A stretch of DNA of 64,000 nt from Niveispirillum sp943370215 (GTDB lineage Bacteria > Pseudomonadota > Alphaproteobacteria > Azospirillales > Azospirillaceae). The stretch spans positions 1 through 64,000 of the forward strand of contig CALRQC020000011.1 in assembly GCA_943370215.1 (NCBI GenBank), read 5' to 3'. The translations under genes and the position numbers were made by a program. The notes under the pieces are model-generated. The model saw only the letters and a program-made list of their open reading frames with translations. It was not told the DNA's origin and did no database searches. This document shows, one piece after another, positions 15,839 through 24,382 of the stretch. The first letter of the stretch is position 1, and each line of letters starts with the position of its first letter.

Positions 15839-17197
15839 ATGAAATATGCATCGCAAAGAGTGGCTTACTGGTATTTCGTCTGCGCCATGATCCTGTTCGG
15901 GGTGCAGATTGCGGCGGGCGCGCTGGCCGGCACGGTCTATGTGCTGCCCAACACGCTCTCTGAACTGCTGCCCTTCAACATCATCCGCATGATCCACACC
16001 AACGCCTTGATCGTCTGGCTGTTGATGGGCTTTTTCGGCTGCGCCTATTATCTGGTGCCGGAGGAGGCGGAGCGGGACATTGAAAGTCCCCTGCTGGCCT
16101 ATATCCAGTTGGGCCTGCTGATGGTCGGCGCCCTGTCCGCCGTGGCCGGCTATACGCTGCACATCCATGAGGGACGGGAGTTCCTGGAACAACCGCTCTG
16201 GATCAAGGCCGCCATTGTCGTGGTGGCGCTGATCTTCCTCTATAATGTCTCCCTGACCGTGCTGAAGGGCCGGCGCACGGCGGTGACCAATGTGCTGCTG
16301 CTGGGCCTGTGGGGCATCGCTGTCTTCTGGCTGTTCGCCTTTTACACGCCAGACAATCTGGCGGTAGACAAGCTTTACTGGTGGTACGTCGTGCACCTGT
16401 GGGTGGAAGGCGTGTGGGAACTGGTGATGGCGTCGGTTCTCGCCTTCCTGATGATCAAGATGACCGGCGTGGACCGCGAGGTCATTGAGAAATGGCTTTA
16501 TTCCATCGTCGGTCTGGCCCTGTTCTCCGGCCTGCTGGGCACCGGCCACCATTATTACTGGATCGGCGCGCCGGGTTACTGGCAGTGGATCGGTTCCATC
16601 TTCTCCGCCATGGAGATTGCCCCCTTCTTCGCCATGGTAATCTTCGCCTTCAGGATGGTGTTCAAGGGTCGCAAGGACCATCCCAACCGTGCCGCCCTGC
16701 TCTGGTCGCTGGGCTGCACCGTGGGCGCCTTCTTCGGCGCCGGGGTCTGGGGCTTCCTGCACACGTTGTCTTTCGTGAATTACTATACGCACGGCACGCA
16801 GGTGACGGCGGCACATGGGCATCTGGCTTTCTTCGGGGCCTATGTGATGCTCAACCTCGCCCTGATCAGCTATGCCATGCCCTATTTGCGCGGCAAGGCG
16901 CCCTATCATCAGACGCTGAACGTCGTTGCCTTCTGGATGATGACCGGCGGCATGACGGTGATGACCTTCGCGCTGACCTTTGCCGGTGCCGTGCAGGTGC
17001 ATCTGCAGCGGGTGATGGGCATGTCCTACATGGAGGTACAGGATCAGATCGCCCCCTTCTATTGGGTGCGTCTGGGCTCTGGCGCGCTGGTGGCCGTGGC
17101 CGTGCTGATGTTCCTGTGGTCGGTGTTCGGCCCCGTCCGTGACCCGCGCAGGCTGGTGCAACGGCGCCCAGGTGCCGCCCCCATTGCCGCAGAATGA
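15839..17197 (+). CDS. norB: Nitric oxide reductase large subunit (cNOR)
   Basis: NorB is the haem b/FeB catalytic subunit in the inner membrane. The 452-residue, 12-helix protein shows RMIHTNALIVWLL (low-spin haem histidine), YVVHLWVEGVWELVMAS (FeB histidine and essential glutamates), LLGTGHHYYWIG (two FeB histidines) and TAAHGHLAFFGAYVM (haem ligands). The length fits the cytochrome c-dependent short form and not the quinol-dependent qNor. It starts 12 bases after norC with a GAGGAGG ribosome site. Confidence 0.97.
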   Translation: MKYASQRVAYWYFVCAMILFGVQIAAGALAGTVYVLPNTLSELLPFNIIRMIHTNALIVWLLMGFFGCAYYLVPEEAERDIESPLLAYIQLGLLMVGALSAVAGYTLHIHEGREFLEQPLWIKAAIVVVALIFLYNVSLTVLKGRRTAVTNVLLLGLWGIAVFWLFAFYTPDNLAVDKLYWWYVVHLWVEGVWELVMASVLAFLMIKMTGVDREVIEKWLYSIVGLALFSGLLGTGHHYYWIGAPGYWQWIGSIFSAMEIAPFFAMVIFAFRMVFKGRKDHPNRAALLWSLGCTVGAFFGAGVWGFLHTLSFVNYYTHGTQVTAAHGHLAFFGAYVMLNLALISYAMPYLRGKAPYHQTLNVVAFWMMTGGMTVMTFALTFAGAVQVHLQRVMGMSYMEVQDQIAPFYWVRLGSGALVAVAVLMFLWSVFGPVRDPRRLVQRRPGAAPIAAE

Positions 17198-17263
17198 GCC
17201 GGCACCGGGTGCGGGGGACCACCCCGCACCCGGCCGCCGCCCTGCCCTTTCAGGAGATGAGCC

Positions 17264-18070
17264 ATGCCCATAGCCGCACACCAGCAGGCGGTCAATGCAG
17301 CCCCCTTCTATGCGCCCGCCGGCCATGAATGCCTGTTGTTCGAACAGGCCTATCGCAATCGCCTGCCGGTGCTGCTGAAAGGGCCGACCGGGTGCGGCAA
17401 GACGCGCTTTGTCGCCCATATGGCGGCCCGGCTGGGCCGCCCGCTCTATACCGTCGCCTGCCATGATGATCTGACCGCCGCCGACCTGACTGGCCGTTAC
17501 CTGCTGAAAGGCGGGGAGACAGTCTGGGCCGACGGGCCGCTGACCAAGGCGATGCGTGAAGGCGCCATCCTTTACCTGGATGAGGTGGTGGAGGCCCGCA
17601 AGGATGTCACCGTCGTGCTGCACCCCGTCACCGATGACCGGCGCGTGCTGCCGCTGGAACGGACGGGGGAGATGCTGACGGCGCCGCCGGAATTCATGCT
17701 GGTGATCTCCTACAATCCTGGTTACCAGAATGTGCTGAAGGCGCTGAAACCCTCCACCCGCCAGCGCTTCATCGCGCTGGAATTCGGCTATCCCGATCCA
17801 GAGACGGAGGCCGCCATCGTGGCCGCCGAAAGCGGGCTGCCCCAGGAACGCTGCGTGCCGCTGGTGCGGGTGGCCAATGCGCTGCGTGACCTGAAGGGCC
17901 AGGATGTGGAGGAAGGGGCATCGACCCGGCTGCTGGTCTATGCCGCCACGCTGATCCGGGCCGGTATCAAGCCGGATGCGGCACTGGAGGCGGCCTTGCT
18001 CCAGCCACTCAGCGATGATCCCGATGTACAGGCGGCCCTGGCCCGGGTGGCCGAACTGGCCTGGGGGTAA
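17264..18070 (+). CDS. norQ: NorQ/CbbQ-type AAA+ ATPase
   Basis: NorQ is a MoxR-class AAA+ ATPase that works with NorD to mature nitric oxide reductase, probably by helping insert the FeB iron. The 268-residue protein has Walker A GPTGCGKT (residues 40-47) and Walker B AILYLDE (101-107), with the CbbQ-like C-terminal region. AGGAG lies 7 bases before ATG 17264. It follows norB and precedes norD by only 6 bases. Confidence 0.95.
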   Translation: MPIAAHQQAVNAAPFYAPAGHECLLFEQAYRNRLPVLLKGPTGCGKTRFVAHMAARLGRPLYTVACHDDLTAADLTGRYLLKGGETVWADGPLTKAMREGAILYLDEVVEARKDVTVVLHPVTDDRRVLPLERTGEMLTAPPEFMLVISYNPGYQNVLKALKPSTRQRFIALEFGYPDPETEAAIVAAESGLPQERCVPLVRVANALRDLKGQDVEEGASTRLLVYAATLIRAGIKPDAALEAALLQPLSDDPDVQAALARVAELAWG

Positions 18071-18076
18071 GCGCCC

Positions 18077-19984
18077 ATGTCCATCTTCGAACCCGAGGAA
18101 TTTGTCGGCACCCACTGGCATCGGCTGATGGGGGGCCTGACCACCCTGCCGCACCATCCGCAAGCCGCCATCCGGCTGGCGGATATCAAGGGGCGGCTGG
18201 GCGTGCTGTTCCGTGCGCTGGGCGGAGATGGCGCCATCCGCATTGCCGAGGCGGCCTACGCCACCTCTCCCCACCGGCTGGGCCTGCTGCAGCGCGTCGG
18301 GCTGGGGCAGGAAAAACTGGAACGCGCCGTGCTGGACAGCACCAGCCTGCGTCTACCCGCCTTGATCGATTATTTCCCCGACAGGGCGGACAATGCCGCC
18401 CTGTATGAATGGCTGGCGGCCTGGTTTGCCCATGCCGGGCCGGTCGCCGTCGCTGACGATGCATTGGCGCGTGACATCCTGGCCCTGCGCATTGCCGTGG
18501 CCGGCACACGCGCGGCCCTGAAGGCCTGGCCCGGCCTGCGCCCCCTGTTCCACCGGCTACGCGCGGCCACCCTGGCGGCGCGACCGGAACGCCACCTGCC
18601 AACGGTGGAGGCGCGGCTGGAAGCGGCAATCCGCACCATCCTGGGCGGATGCCGCCCGACCGATAACGACTTTCTGTGCCTGATTGAGGGACCGACGGCA
18701 GACATCGGCCATCTCTGCGCCCCGCGTGGCTACCGTCCCTTCCTGCCAATCCCCCTTTTTGGCGACGTGCGGCAGATACCGGGCATGGCCCCACCGGCGG
18801 ACCGGGAGGAGGAAGCCGGTGTCTCCACCGCCGCCGATCATCGCCGCCGGCAAGCAGAACGGCGACAGACAGACCAGAGCGAGCGGGGCGATCCGCTCTG
18901 TTTTCATCGGTTTGAGACCATCTTTTCCCTGGCCGAAATGGTGAATGTGAACCGCCGGGTGGATGAGGATGATGAGGAAGGGGCGCGTCAGGCCGCCGAC
19001 GATCTGACCGACCTGACCATCGGCAGCAACAAGCAGCGCACGGCCGCCCGCCTGAAACTGGATTTGGATCTCGCCCCCTCCCCGGTGGAAGAAACAGCGC
19101 TGACGCAGGGGCTGACCTATCCGGAATGGGATTGGAAGAAACAGGCCCACCGGCCCGACCATTGCCGCATCATCGCCGCCCGCGCCAAGGAGGACGGTGA
19201 GGCATGGCTTCCCCCACCGGAAATGCAGCGCCAGATCCGCGCCGTGCGCCGGCAGTTCGAGGCGCTGCGCCCCCGACGGGTGGTGCTGCATGGCCAGCCC
19301 GATGGCGATGATCTGGACCTGTCGGCCCTGGTACGCGCCGCTGCCGACCGCAAGGCCGGCAGTGCCGGATCAGAGAATCTGTTCATTGCCGGGCGCGCCA
19401 TGGAACGGGATTTATCCATGGCCGTGCTGATGGATGTGTCACTGTCCACCGATGCCGCCATCGGCGAGCTTCGGGTGATCGATGTGGAAAAGGCCGCCCT
19501 GCTGGCGCTGAGCCAGGGGCTGGATGCCTGCGGCGATGAACATGCGATTTTCACCTTCACCTCCCGCCGTCGCCATGACGTGCGGGTGGATCTGGTGAAG
19601 GATTTCAGCGATCCGGTGGATGCCCGGCTGGTGCGACGGATCGAAGGGCTGAAACCGGGGCAATATACCCGCATGGGGGCAGCGGTGCGCCATGTCACCG
19701 CCCAGTTGGCCCAGCGCCCCCAACGGCACCGGTTGTTGTTATTGCTGACGGATGGCAAGCCCAACGACATCGATTATTACGAAGGCCGCTATGGCATCGA
19801 GGATACCCGCGCCGCCATCCGGGAGGCACGTCAGGCCGGGCTGAAAGTCTTCGGCGTCACGGTGGATGAGGCGGCGCAGGATTATTTCCCCTATCTTTTC
19901 GGCCGGGGGGCCTATGCCATCATCGCCCATCCCGAACGGCTGCCCACCGCCCTGCCCGCCATTTACCGCCAGTTGGTGGGGTGA
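18077..19984 (+). CDS. norD: NorD, VWA-domain nitric oxide reductase activation protein
   Basis: This 635-residue cytoplasmic protein ends in a von Willebrand A domain. The MIDAS motif is in AVLMDVSLSTDAA (around residue 453), followed by GDEHAIFTFTSRRRHDV and RLLLLLTDGKPNDIDYY. The N-terminal helical region is typical of NorD/CbbO partners of NorQ-type ATPases. It should act with NorQ to activate NorCB. It closes the norCBQD run. No norE or norF is visible afterwards, so this looks like a compact NO-detoxifying set. Confidence 0.95.
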   Translation: MSIFEPEEFVGTHWHRLMGGLTTLPHHPQAAIRLADIKGRLGVLFRALGGDGAIRIAEAAYATSPHRLGLLQRVGLGQEKLERAVLDSTSLRLPALIDYFPDRADNAALYEWLAAWFAHAGPVAVADDALARDILALRIAVAGTRAALKAWPGLRPLFHRLRAATLAARPERHLPTVEARLEAAIRTILGGCRPTDNDFLCLIEGPTADIGHLCAPRGYRPFLPIPLFGDVRQIPGMAPPADREEEAGVSTAADHRRRQAERRQTDQSERGDPLCFHRFETIFSLAEMVNVNRRVDEDDEEGARQAADDLTDLTIGSNKQRTAARLKLDLDLAPSPVEETALTQGLTYPEWDWKKQAHRPDHCRIIAARAKEDGEAWLPPPEMQRQIRAVRRQFEALRPRRVVLHGQPDGDDLDLSALVRAAADRKAGSAGSENLFIAGRAMERDLSMAVLMDVSLSTDAAIGELRVIDVEKAALLALSQGLDACGDEHAIFTFTSRRRHDVRVDLVKDFSDPVDARLVRRIEGLKPGQYTRMGAAVRHVTAQLAQRPQRHRLLLLLTDGKPNDIDYYEGRYGIEDTRAAIREARQAGLKVFGVTVDEAAQDYFPYLFGRGAYAIIAHPERLPTALPAIYRQLVG

Positions 19985-20095
19985 AGGGTACCCGACAGGG
20001 CCACCAGTTCCGGGGCGATCAATGCCGTCTGGCGCTTCACCTCCTGCGCGGGCCGGAAAGGGATGACAGCACAATGACCCGGCGATGACGGGTGA

Positions 20096-20115
20096 ACGTT
20101 GCGCAGCAGCAACGT
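20096..20115. promoter_or_regulatory. Inverted repeat upstream of the DUF1858 gene
   Basis: ACGTTGC (20096-20102) and GCAACGT (20109-20115) are perfect 7-base arms around GCAGCA, followed by another AACGTC half-site (20120-20125). The core TTG-N8-CAA (20099-20112) has FNR-box spacing but lacks the usual T and A flanks. It may be a degenerate NO or oxygen-responsive site or the site of another regulator. Confidence 0.4.
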
Positions 20116-20135
20116 CACCAACGTCAAACCGGTTT

Positions 20136-20162
20136 AATCTCCCCCCATCATCCGGGGAGATT
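20136..20162 (+). promoter_or_regulatory. Hairpin sequestering the DUF1858 ribosome binding site
   Basis: AATCTCCCC (20136-20144) and GGGGAGATT (20154-20162) form a perfect 9-base stem with a 9-base loop. The 3' arm contains the Shine-Dalgarno GGGGAG (20154-20159), 8 bases before ATG 20168. Translation should be limited unless the stem opens. That could happen through heat, a bound factor or an alternative upstream pairing. Confidence 0.55.
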
Positions 20163-20167
20163 GCACC

Positions 20168-20401
20168 ATGGTCTCAGCGCTCACCGCGCCGATTGGGGCG
20201 GATACGATCCTTGAAGATCTGATGGCCACCTACAAGGTGACCATCCCGATCTTCATCCACCGCAAGATGATGTGCATCGGTTGCCCCATCGCGCGGATGC
20301 ATGATGTACGGCAGGCCTGCGCAGAGCATGACATCCCGTTGACACAGTTCCTGGCTGATCTCAACGGGGCGATCAGGCACGGCCTGCCTGCCGAGGGGTG
20401 A
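20168..20401 (+). CDS. DUF1858 domain small protein
   Basis: This 77-residue protein matches DUF1858. The central segment IFIHRKMMCIGCPIARMHDV holds the conserved CxGC-type cysteines, followed by a helix ending FLADLNGAI. Related domains occur in ScdA/RIC-type iron-sulfur repair proteins and next to NO-response genes. A role in NO or anaerobic stress therefore fits its place just after norCBQD, but it is inferred. The gene has its own leader with an inverted repeat and a hairpin masking the ribosome site, so it is probably controlled separately from norD. Its 3' end faces msrQ. Confidence 0.85.
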   Translation: MVSALTAPIGADTILEDLMATYKVTIPIFIHRKMMCIGCPIARMHDVRQACAEHDIPLTQFLADLNGAIRHGLPAEG

Positions 20402-20422
20402 CGTCAACATGTCCAGCCTGGC

Positions 20423-21040
20423 TCAAGAACGGGCCGCCCCCTCATGCCGGCGGCGGGGCAGCAGACGCCAGCCCAGCAAGGCCACCACGATGGCGGCATA
20501 GACGATAGGCTCCAGCGGCCAGGACTTGACCAGCAGCAGGAAATGCACCGCTCCGGCCAGCGCCGCCGGATAAACCAGCCGGTGCAATCGGCGCCAGCGA
20601 GCCCCGCCCAGCCGGCGGATCATGGCGTTGCTGGATGTTGCCGCCAGCGGCACCAGCAGCACGAAGCCCAGCATCCCGATGGTGATGTAAGGCCGTTTCA
20701 GGATATCGGCCCAGATGGCGGGCCAATCCAGCCCCTGATCCAGCAGGATATATGTGATCAGATGGGCCAGCACATAGAAGAAGGCCAGCAGCCCGGCCGC
20801 CCGGCGATAGCGCAGCCAGTTGATGCCCAGCGACTGGCGCAAGGGCGTGATCGCCAGCCCCAGGATGATCAGGCGCAGCGCCCATTCGCCCAGGCCGCGT
20901 TCCAGGGCCTTGGCCGGATCGGCCCCCAGATTATCCGTCAGCGCCTGAACAAACAGCCACACACCGGGCGCCAGCCCCAGCAGATAGAACGGCCAGGATG
21001 GGAAGGCAGGCTGGCGCAGCCAGCGCGGCAGGGCGGCCAT
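20423..21040 (-). CDS. msrQ: MsrQ, haem-binding membrane subunit of MsrPQ
   Basis: MsrQ is an inner-membrane b-type cytochrome that feeds electrons from the quinone or flavin pool to periplasmic MsrP for repair of oxidised methionine. The 205-residue protein has about six transmembrane helices. Typical elements are WALRLIILGLAITPLRQ, YRRAAGLLAFFYVLAHLITY, RPYITIGMLGF and WRRLHRLVYPAALAGAVHF, which include the haem histidines. The start at 21040 overlaps the msrP stop by one base (TGATG), so the two are translationally coupled. Confidence 0.94.
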   Translation of the reverse strand: MAALPRWLRQPAFPSWPFYLLGLAPGVWLFVQALTDNLGADPAKALERGLGEWALRLIILGLAITPLRQSLGINWLRYRRAAGLLAFFYVLAHLITYILLDQGLDWPAIWADILKRPYITIGMLGFVLLVPLAATSSNAMIRRLGGARWRRLHRLVYPAALAGAVHFLLLVKSWPLEPIVYAAIVVALLGWRLLPRRRHEGAARS

Positions 21041-21972
21041 CAATAATATTTCCGCAGATCCATACCGGTATAAAGCCCGGCCACCTGATCGGCATAGCCG
21101 TTGAAGGGCAGGGTCGGCCGGCGCTTGGCGAACAGCCCGCCTTCCCCGATCCGCCGCTCGGTCGCCTGGCTCCAGCGCGGATGATCGACCTCCGGATTGA
21201 CGTTGGAATAGAAGCCATATTCCTGCGGCGCCTGCATGTTCCAACTGGTCTGCGGCTGCTTGTCCGTCAAGGTGATGCGAACAATGGATTTGATGCCCTT
21301 GAAGCCATATTTCCAGGGCACCACCAGACGCAGCGGCGCGCCATTCTGGTTGGGCAGCGTCTCCCCATACAGCCCGACGGCCAGCAGGGTCAGCGGGTGC
21401 ATCGCCTCATCCAGCCGCAGACCTTCGCGATAGGGCCAGTCCAGCACCTTCAGGAAGCCGCCCACCCCCGTCATCTCATTGGGGCGCAGCGCCGTTTCAA
21501 AGGCCACATATTTGGCGCTGCCCAGCGGCTCCACCCGCGCCAGCAGATCGGCCAGGGGGAAGCCGGTCCAGGGGATCACCATCGACCAGCCTTCCACGCA
21601 GCGCATCCGGTAGATACGTTCCTCCAGTTTGGCCGGCTTGATAATATCTTCCAGGGCGAAACTGGTGGGCTTGGCCACCATGCCATCCACCTGCACATTC
21701 CAGGGGCTGGTGGTCAGCCGGTGCGCATTGCGCGCCGGTTCCGACTTGTCGACCCCGAATTCGTAATAATTATTGTAGCTGGTAATGTCCTTCAGCGGCG
21801 TCGGTGTCTCGTCGGTGGAAAGCTTGCTTTTGGCCGCCGTCAGCGGGGCGGCGGCGGCACTGCCGGCCAGCAGCAGCCCACCCGCCCCCGCCAGCAGATG
21901 ACGGCGGCTGAGATAGAGCGCCTGGGGCGTCACATCGCGTTCGCCCAGATCCGGGGCATGGCGCAGCAGCAT
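21040..21972 (-). CDS. msrP: MsrP, periplasmic methionine sulfoxide reductase (molybdenum)
   Basis: MsrP is a periplasmic molybdoenzyme that reduces methionine sulfoxide in envelope proteins. The 310-residue protein has a twin-arginine signal (SRRHLLAGAGGLLL, about residues 22-35). Sulfite-oxidase-fold landmarks include YNNYYEFGVDKSEP, MRCVEGWSMVIPWTGFPLADL with the cysteine ligand of molybdenum, and APLRLVVPWKYGFKGIKSI. GAGG lies 8 bases before ATG 21972. It is coupled to msrQ, depends on molybdopterin (mog lies upstream in this window) and sits beside NO-defence genes. Confidence 0.95.
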   Translation of the reverse strand: MLLRHAPDLGERDVTPQALYLSRRHLLAGAGGLLLAGSAAAAPLTAAKSKLSTDETPTPLKDITSYNNYYEFGVDKSEPARNAHRLTTSPWNVQVDGMVAKPTSFALEDIIKPAKLEERIYRMRCVEGWSMVIPWTGFPLADLLARVEPLGSAKYVAFETALRPNEMTGVGGFLKVLDWPYREGLRLDEAMHPLTLLAVGLYGETLPNQNGAPLRLVVPWKYGFKGIKSIVRITLTDKQPQTSWNMQAPQEYGFYSNVNPEVDHPRWSQATERRIGEGGLFAKRRPTLPFNGYADQVAGLYTGMDLRKYY

Positions 21973-22219
21973 CGGCTTTTCCTCACATCATTCGGGCGGG
22001 GAACCCATGACAGAAAGATAAGCGCCCCCTGACGCCACGGCTAGCCCCCGCGCCAGGGCTGCGACAGGAATGCAATTATACACATAAAATATGTTTATAT
22101 AGATATTTTACAAACAGAAATATAATTCCCATTGACTCAATAGGAAATAATAAACATCATCCCTCTCAGAAAGTGTCGTTCGCCCGGCGACCTTCCTCTT
22201 TCTGGCGGAGGAAAACCCC

Positions 22220-23263
22220 ATGTCCATCAATGTGCTGCCGCTCTCCAAAATTGTTCCGGCCGACACCTCCTTGCGCCTTGTGCCGGATGTGCCGGAATTC
22301 GTGGTCGGCCCCGGCCTGTCGCCAGAGGTGGCGGATGTGGTGACCTTGATCGGGGGCAGCGCCTGCGCCGGGCGCAATCTGGCGGAAACCCGTCGTATCT
22401 TCACCCAGGTGCGCCGGGCATTGGGGCCGACAGTCCCGAACATCGCCTCCATCCGGGAGGAGGTGATCAACACCCCGGCCGGCAAGCTGAACCTGCGGCT
22501 TTATCGTCCCTCCTTCGGGTTCCGGCCGCTGCCGGCGCTGCTGTTCTTTCACGGCGGCGGCTGGACGGTGGGCGATCTGGATAGCCACGACACACTGTGC
22601 CGCCAACTGGCCATCGCCACCGGCCATGTCATCGTCGCCGTGGACTACCGGCTGGCCCCGGAAAACCCCTGGCCCGCCCCGATTGAGGATGGCTGGGAAG
22701 CCCTGCGCTGGCTGTCCAATTACGCCCCGTTGCTGGCCATCGATCCGCTGGCCATCGGCGTGGCGGGGGACAGTGCCGGCGGCAACATCGCGGCCGTGCT
22801 GGCCCTGAAGGCGCGGGATGAAGGCGGACCAGCCCTGAAGGGGCAGGTATTGATCTATCCCTGCACCGACCTGTCGGCCAGCCTGCCCTCCCATTTCGCC
22901 CATGCCGATGGCTATCTGCTGACGCGCAAGCAATATCTGGCCTATGTCGCCAATTACCTGGCCGGCCAGGATGTTGAGCATGATTGGCGCGTGTCGCCGC
23001 TGCGGGCGGCCCGGTTCGACGGGTTGCCGCCGACCGTGATCATCACCGCCGGGTTCGATCCGCTGCTGGATGAAGGCCGCGCCTATGCCGGGCGGCTGGC
23101 CGCCGCCGGGGTGCCGGTGATCCATCGCTTCTATGCTGACATGGTGCATGGTTTCATCACCATGGGTGGTCGACTGCCAACCGCCAACCGCGCCATTGCC
23201 GATATCGGTCGGGCGCTGGCATCGCACGATATCTACGCCTTCAGCGATGGCGGCGGTATTTAA
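22220..23263 (+). CDS. HSL-family alpha/beta hydrolase (esterase/lipase)
   Basis: The 347-residue protein has the hormone-sensitive-lipase hallmarks. They are the oxyanion motif HGGGW (residues 111-115), the nucleophile elbow GDSAGG with Ser185, an acid in TAGFDPLLDEG (Asp280) and a histidine in DMVHGF (His310). DYRLAPENPWPAP is also characteristic. No signal peptide is visible, so it is probably a cytoplasmic carboxylesterase acting on short-chain esters. The start has GGAGG just upstream. A roughly 80-base AT-rich patch (22075-22155) lies in its promoter region. A strong terminator follows the stop, so it is monocistronic. The physiological substrate is unknown. Confidence 0.92.
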   Translation: MSINVLPLSKIVPADTSLRLVPDVPEFVVGPGLSPEVADVVTLIGGSACAGRNLAETRRIFTQVRRALGPTVPNIASIREEVINTPAGKLNLRLYRPSFGFRPLPALLFFHGGGWTVGDLDSHDTLCRQLAIATGHVIVAVDYRLAPENPWPAPIEDGWEALRWLSNYAPLLAIDPLAIGVAGDSAGGNIAAVLALKARDEGGPALKGQVLIYPCTDLSASLPSHFAHADGYLLTRKQYLAYVANYLAGQDVEHDWRVSPLRAARFDGLPPTVIITAGFDPLLDEGRAYAGRLAAAGVPVIHRFYADMVHGFITMGGRLPTANRAIADIGRALASHDIYAFSDGGGI

Positions 23264-23345
23264 TGCCCAGCCCCGATGATCAATACCAGTCATCGGGACA
23301 TTCTTTACGTTTTACCCTTCCCTCCCTGACCAGTCCCCACTTGCA

Positions 23346-23378
23346 CCCCTGGCGCTTGTCGCCAGGGGTTCTTTTTGT
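23346..23378 (+). terminator. Rho-independent terminator after the esterase gene
   Basis: CCCCTGGCG (23346-23354) pairs with CGCCAGGGG (23360-23368) around loop CTTGT, followed by TTCTTTTTGTTG. This is a textbook intrinsic terminator about 80 bases after the esterase stop. Confidence 0.92.
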
Positions 23379-23550
23379 TGCGATGCATATATTTTAAGGT
23401 TGCGGTACAGCATAAATTCAACTGAAAAATATCTCCGTTCGATCCATCGTTTTGACTGGCGGGCCGCGACAATTTGCGCCACCATCATCTTCGGGTGACC
23501 GCCCGGAAGAGACCGGCACCCCCTGTGCGATACAGGTAAGGGAGGACGTT

Positions 23551-24375
23551 ATGGTGGCGTTTCACGAGGGGGAGCGCATACTGCCGCTCCCGGCGGATTA
23601 TGTTCCAGTGCCGACCGCACGCCGGTTGACCAACCATGATTTACAGGAGGCCCTGGCCGATGGCTGGGCCGATTTCAAGGCAGCGCCCGCCTATGGCTTG
23701 GCCTTTGGCGGTATCTATGCCCTGCTGGGCCTGGGCGGGCTTTTGGCCCTGACCATGCTGGACCAGCCGCATCTGATGTTCCCGGCCATTACCGGCTTCC
23801 TGCTGTTCGGGCCCTTTGCGGCCCTGGGGCTTTACGAAATCAGCCGCCGGCGCCAGTTGGGCCGCCCGGTGGAACCGCTGAAGGTGTTCTTCGCGTTCCG
23901 CCGGCATGGCGGCAGCCAGATTGGGATGCTGGGCCTGTTCCTGGTATTCGCCACCATCGCCTGGCTGAAGATCGCTACCTTGATCTATGCACTGTATTTC
24001 GGCCCTGCCCCGATGGAGATGGCTCAACTTTGGGCCGCCGTGACGGGTAGCTTCGCTGGATTGCGTTTTGCGGCCACCGGCATCATCGCCGGCGGGTTGA
24101 TCGCCACCACCATCTTTGCCTTGTCGGTCTTCTCCGTGCCGATGCTGCTGGATCGGGATGTGGATGTGGTGACAGCCATCCTGGCCAGCCTGCGGGCCGT
24201 GCTGCTGAACCTGCCGCTGATGCTGGCCTGGGGCGCCATGGTGGCAGTGGTGATCGGCTTCAGCATCGCCGGTGGATTGCTGGCCTTGATCATCACCCTG
24301 CCCTGGCTGGGTCATGCGACCTGGCACCTGTATGTGCGGGCACTGGGGCGGACGCCGGTTCCCGGCGCTGAATAA
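23551..24375 (+). CDS. DUF2189 family integral membrane protein
   Basis: This 274-residue protein has an N-terminal cytoplasmic stretch (RRLTNHDLQEALADGWADFK) typical of DUF2189. About six transmembrane helices follow, for example YGLAFGGIYALLGLGGLLAL, IGMLGLFLVFATIAWLKIA and LMLAWGAMVAVVIGFSIAGG. Family members are inner-membrane proteins of unknown role, sometimes near cytochrome oxidase genes. ATG 23551 has GGAGG five bases upstream, and longer in-frame starts lack one. It converges on an AraC regulator, and its terminator lies inside that gene's 3' end. Confidence 0.88.
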   Translation: MVAFHEGERILPLPADYVPVPTARRLTNHDLQEALADGWADFKAAPAYGLAFGGIYALLGLGGLLALTMLDQPHLMFPAITGFLLFGPFAALGLYEISRRRQLGRPVEPLKVFFAFRRHGGSQIGMLGLFLVFATIAWLKIATLIYALYFGPAPMEMAQLWAAVTGSFAGLRFAATGIIAGGLIATTIFALSVFSVPMLLDRDVDVVTAILASLRAVLLNLPLMLAWGAMVAVVIGFSIAGGLLALIITLPWLGHATWHLYVRALGRTPVPGAE

Positions 24376-24382
24376 AGTCGGG

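Noticed and set aside
15572..18274. A 900-codon open frame on the minus strand across norC, norB and norQ
   Set aside because: It is antisense to three genes with unmistakable motifs. Its translation is rich in Gln, His, Gly and Arg with no domain signature, as expected for the opposite strand of GC-rich coding DNA.
20099..20112. TTG-N8-CAA as an FNR/NnrR box before the DUF1858 gene
   Set aside because: The T and A positions next to the core (TTGAT/ATCAA) are missing. I kept it only as a generic inverted repeat.
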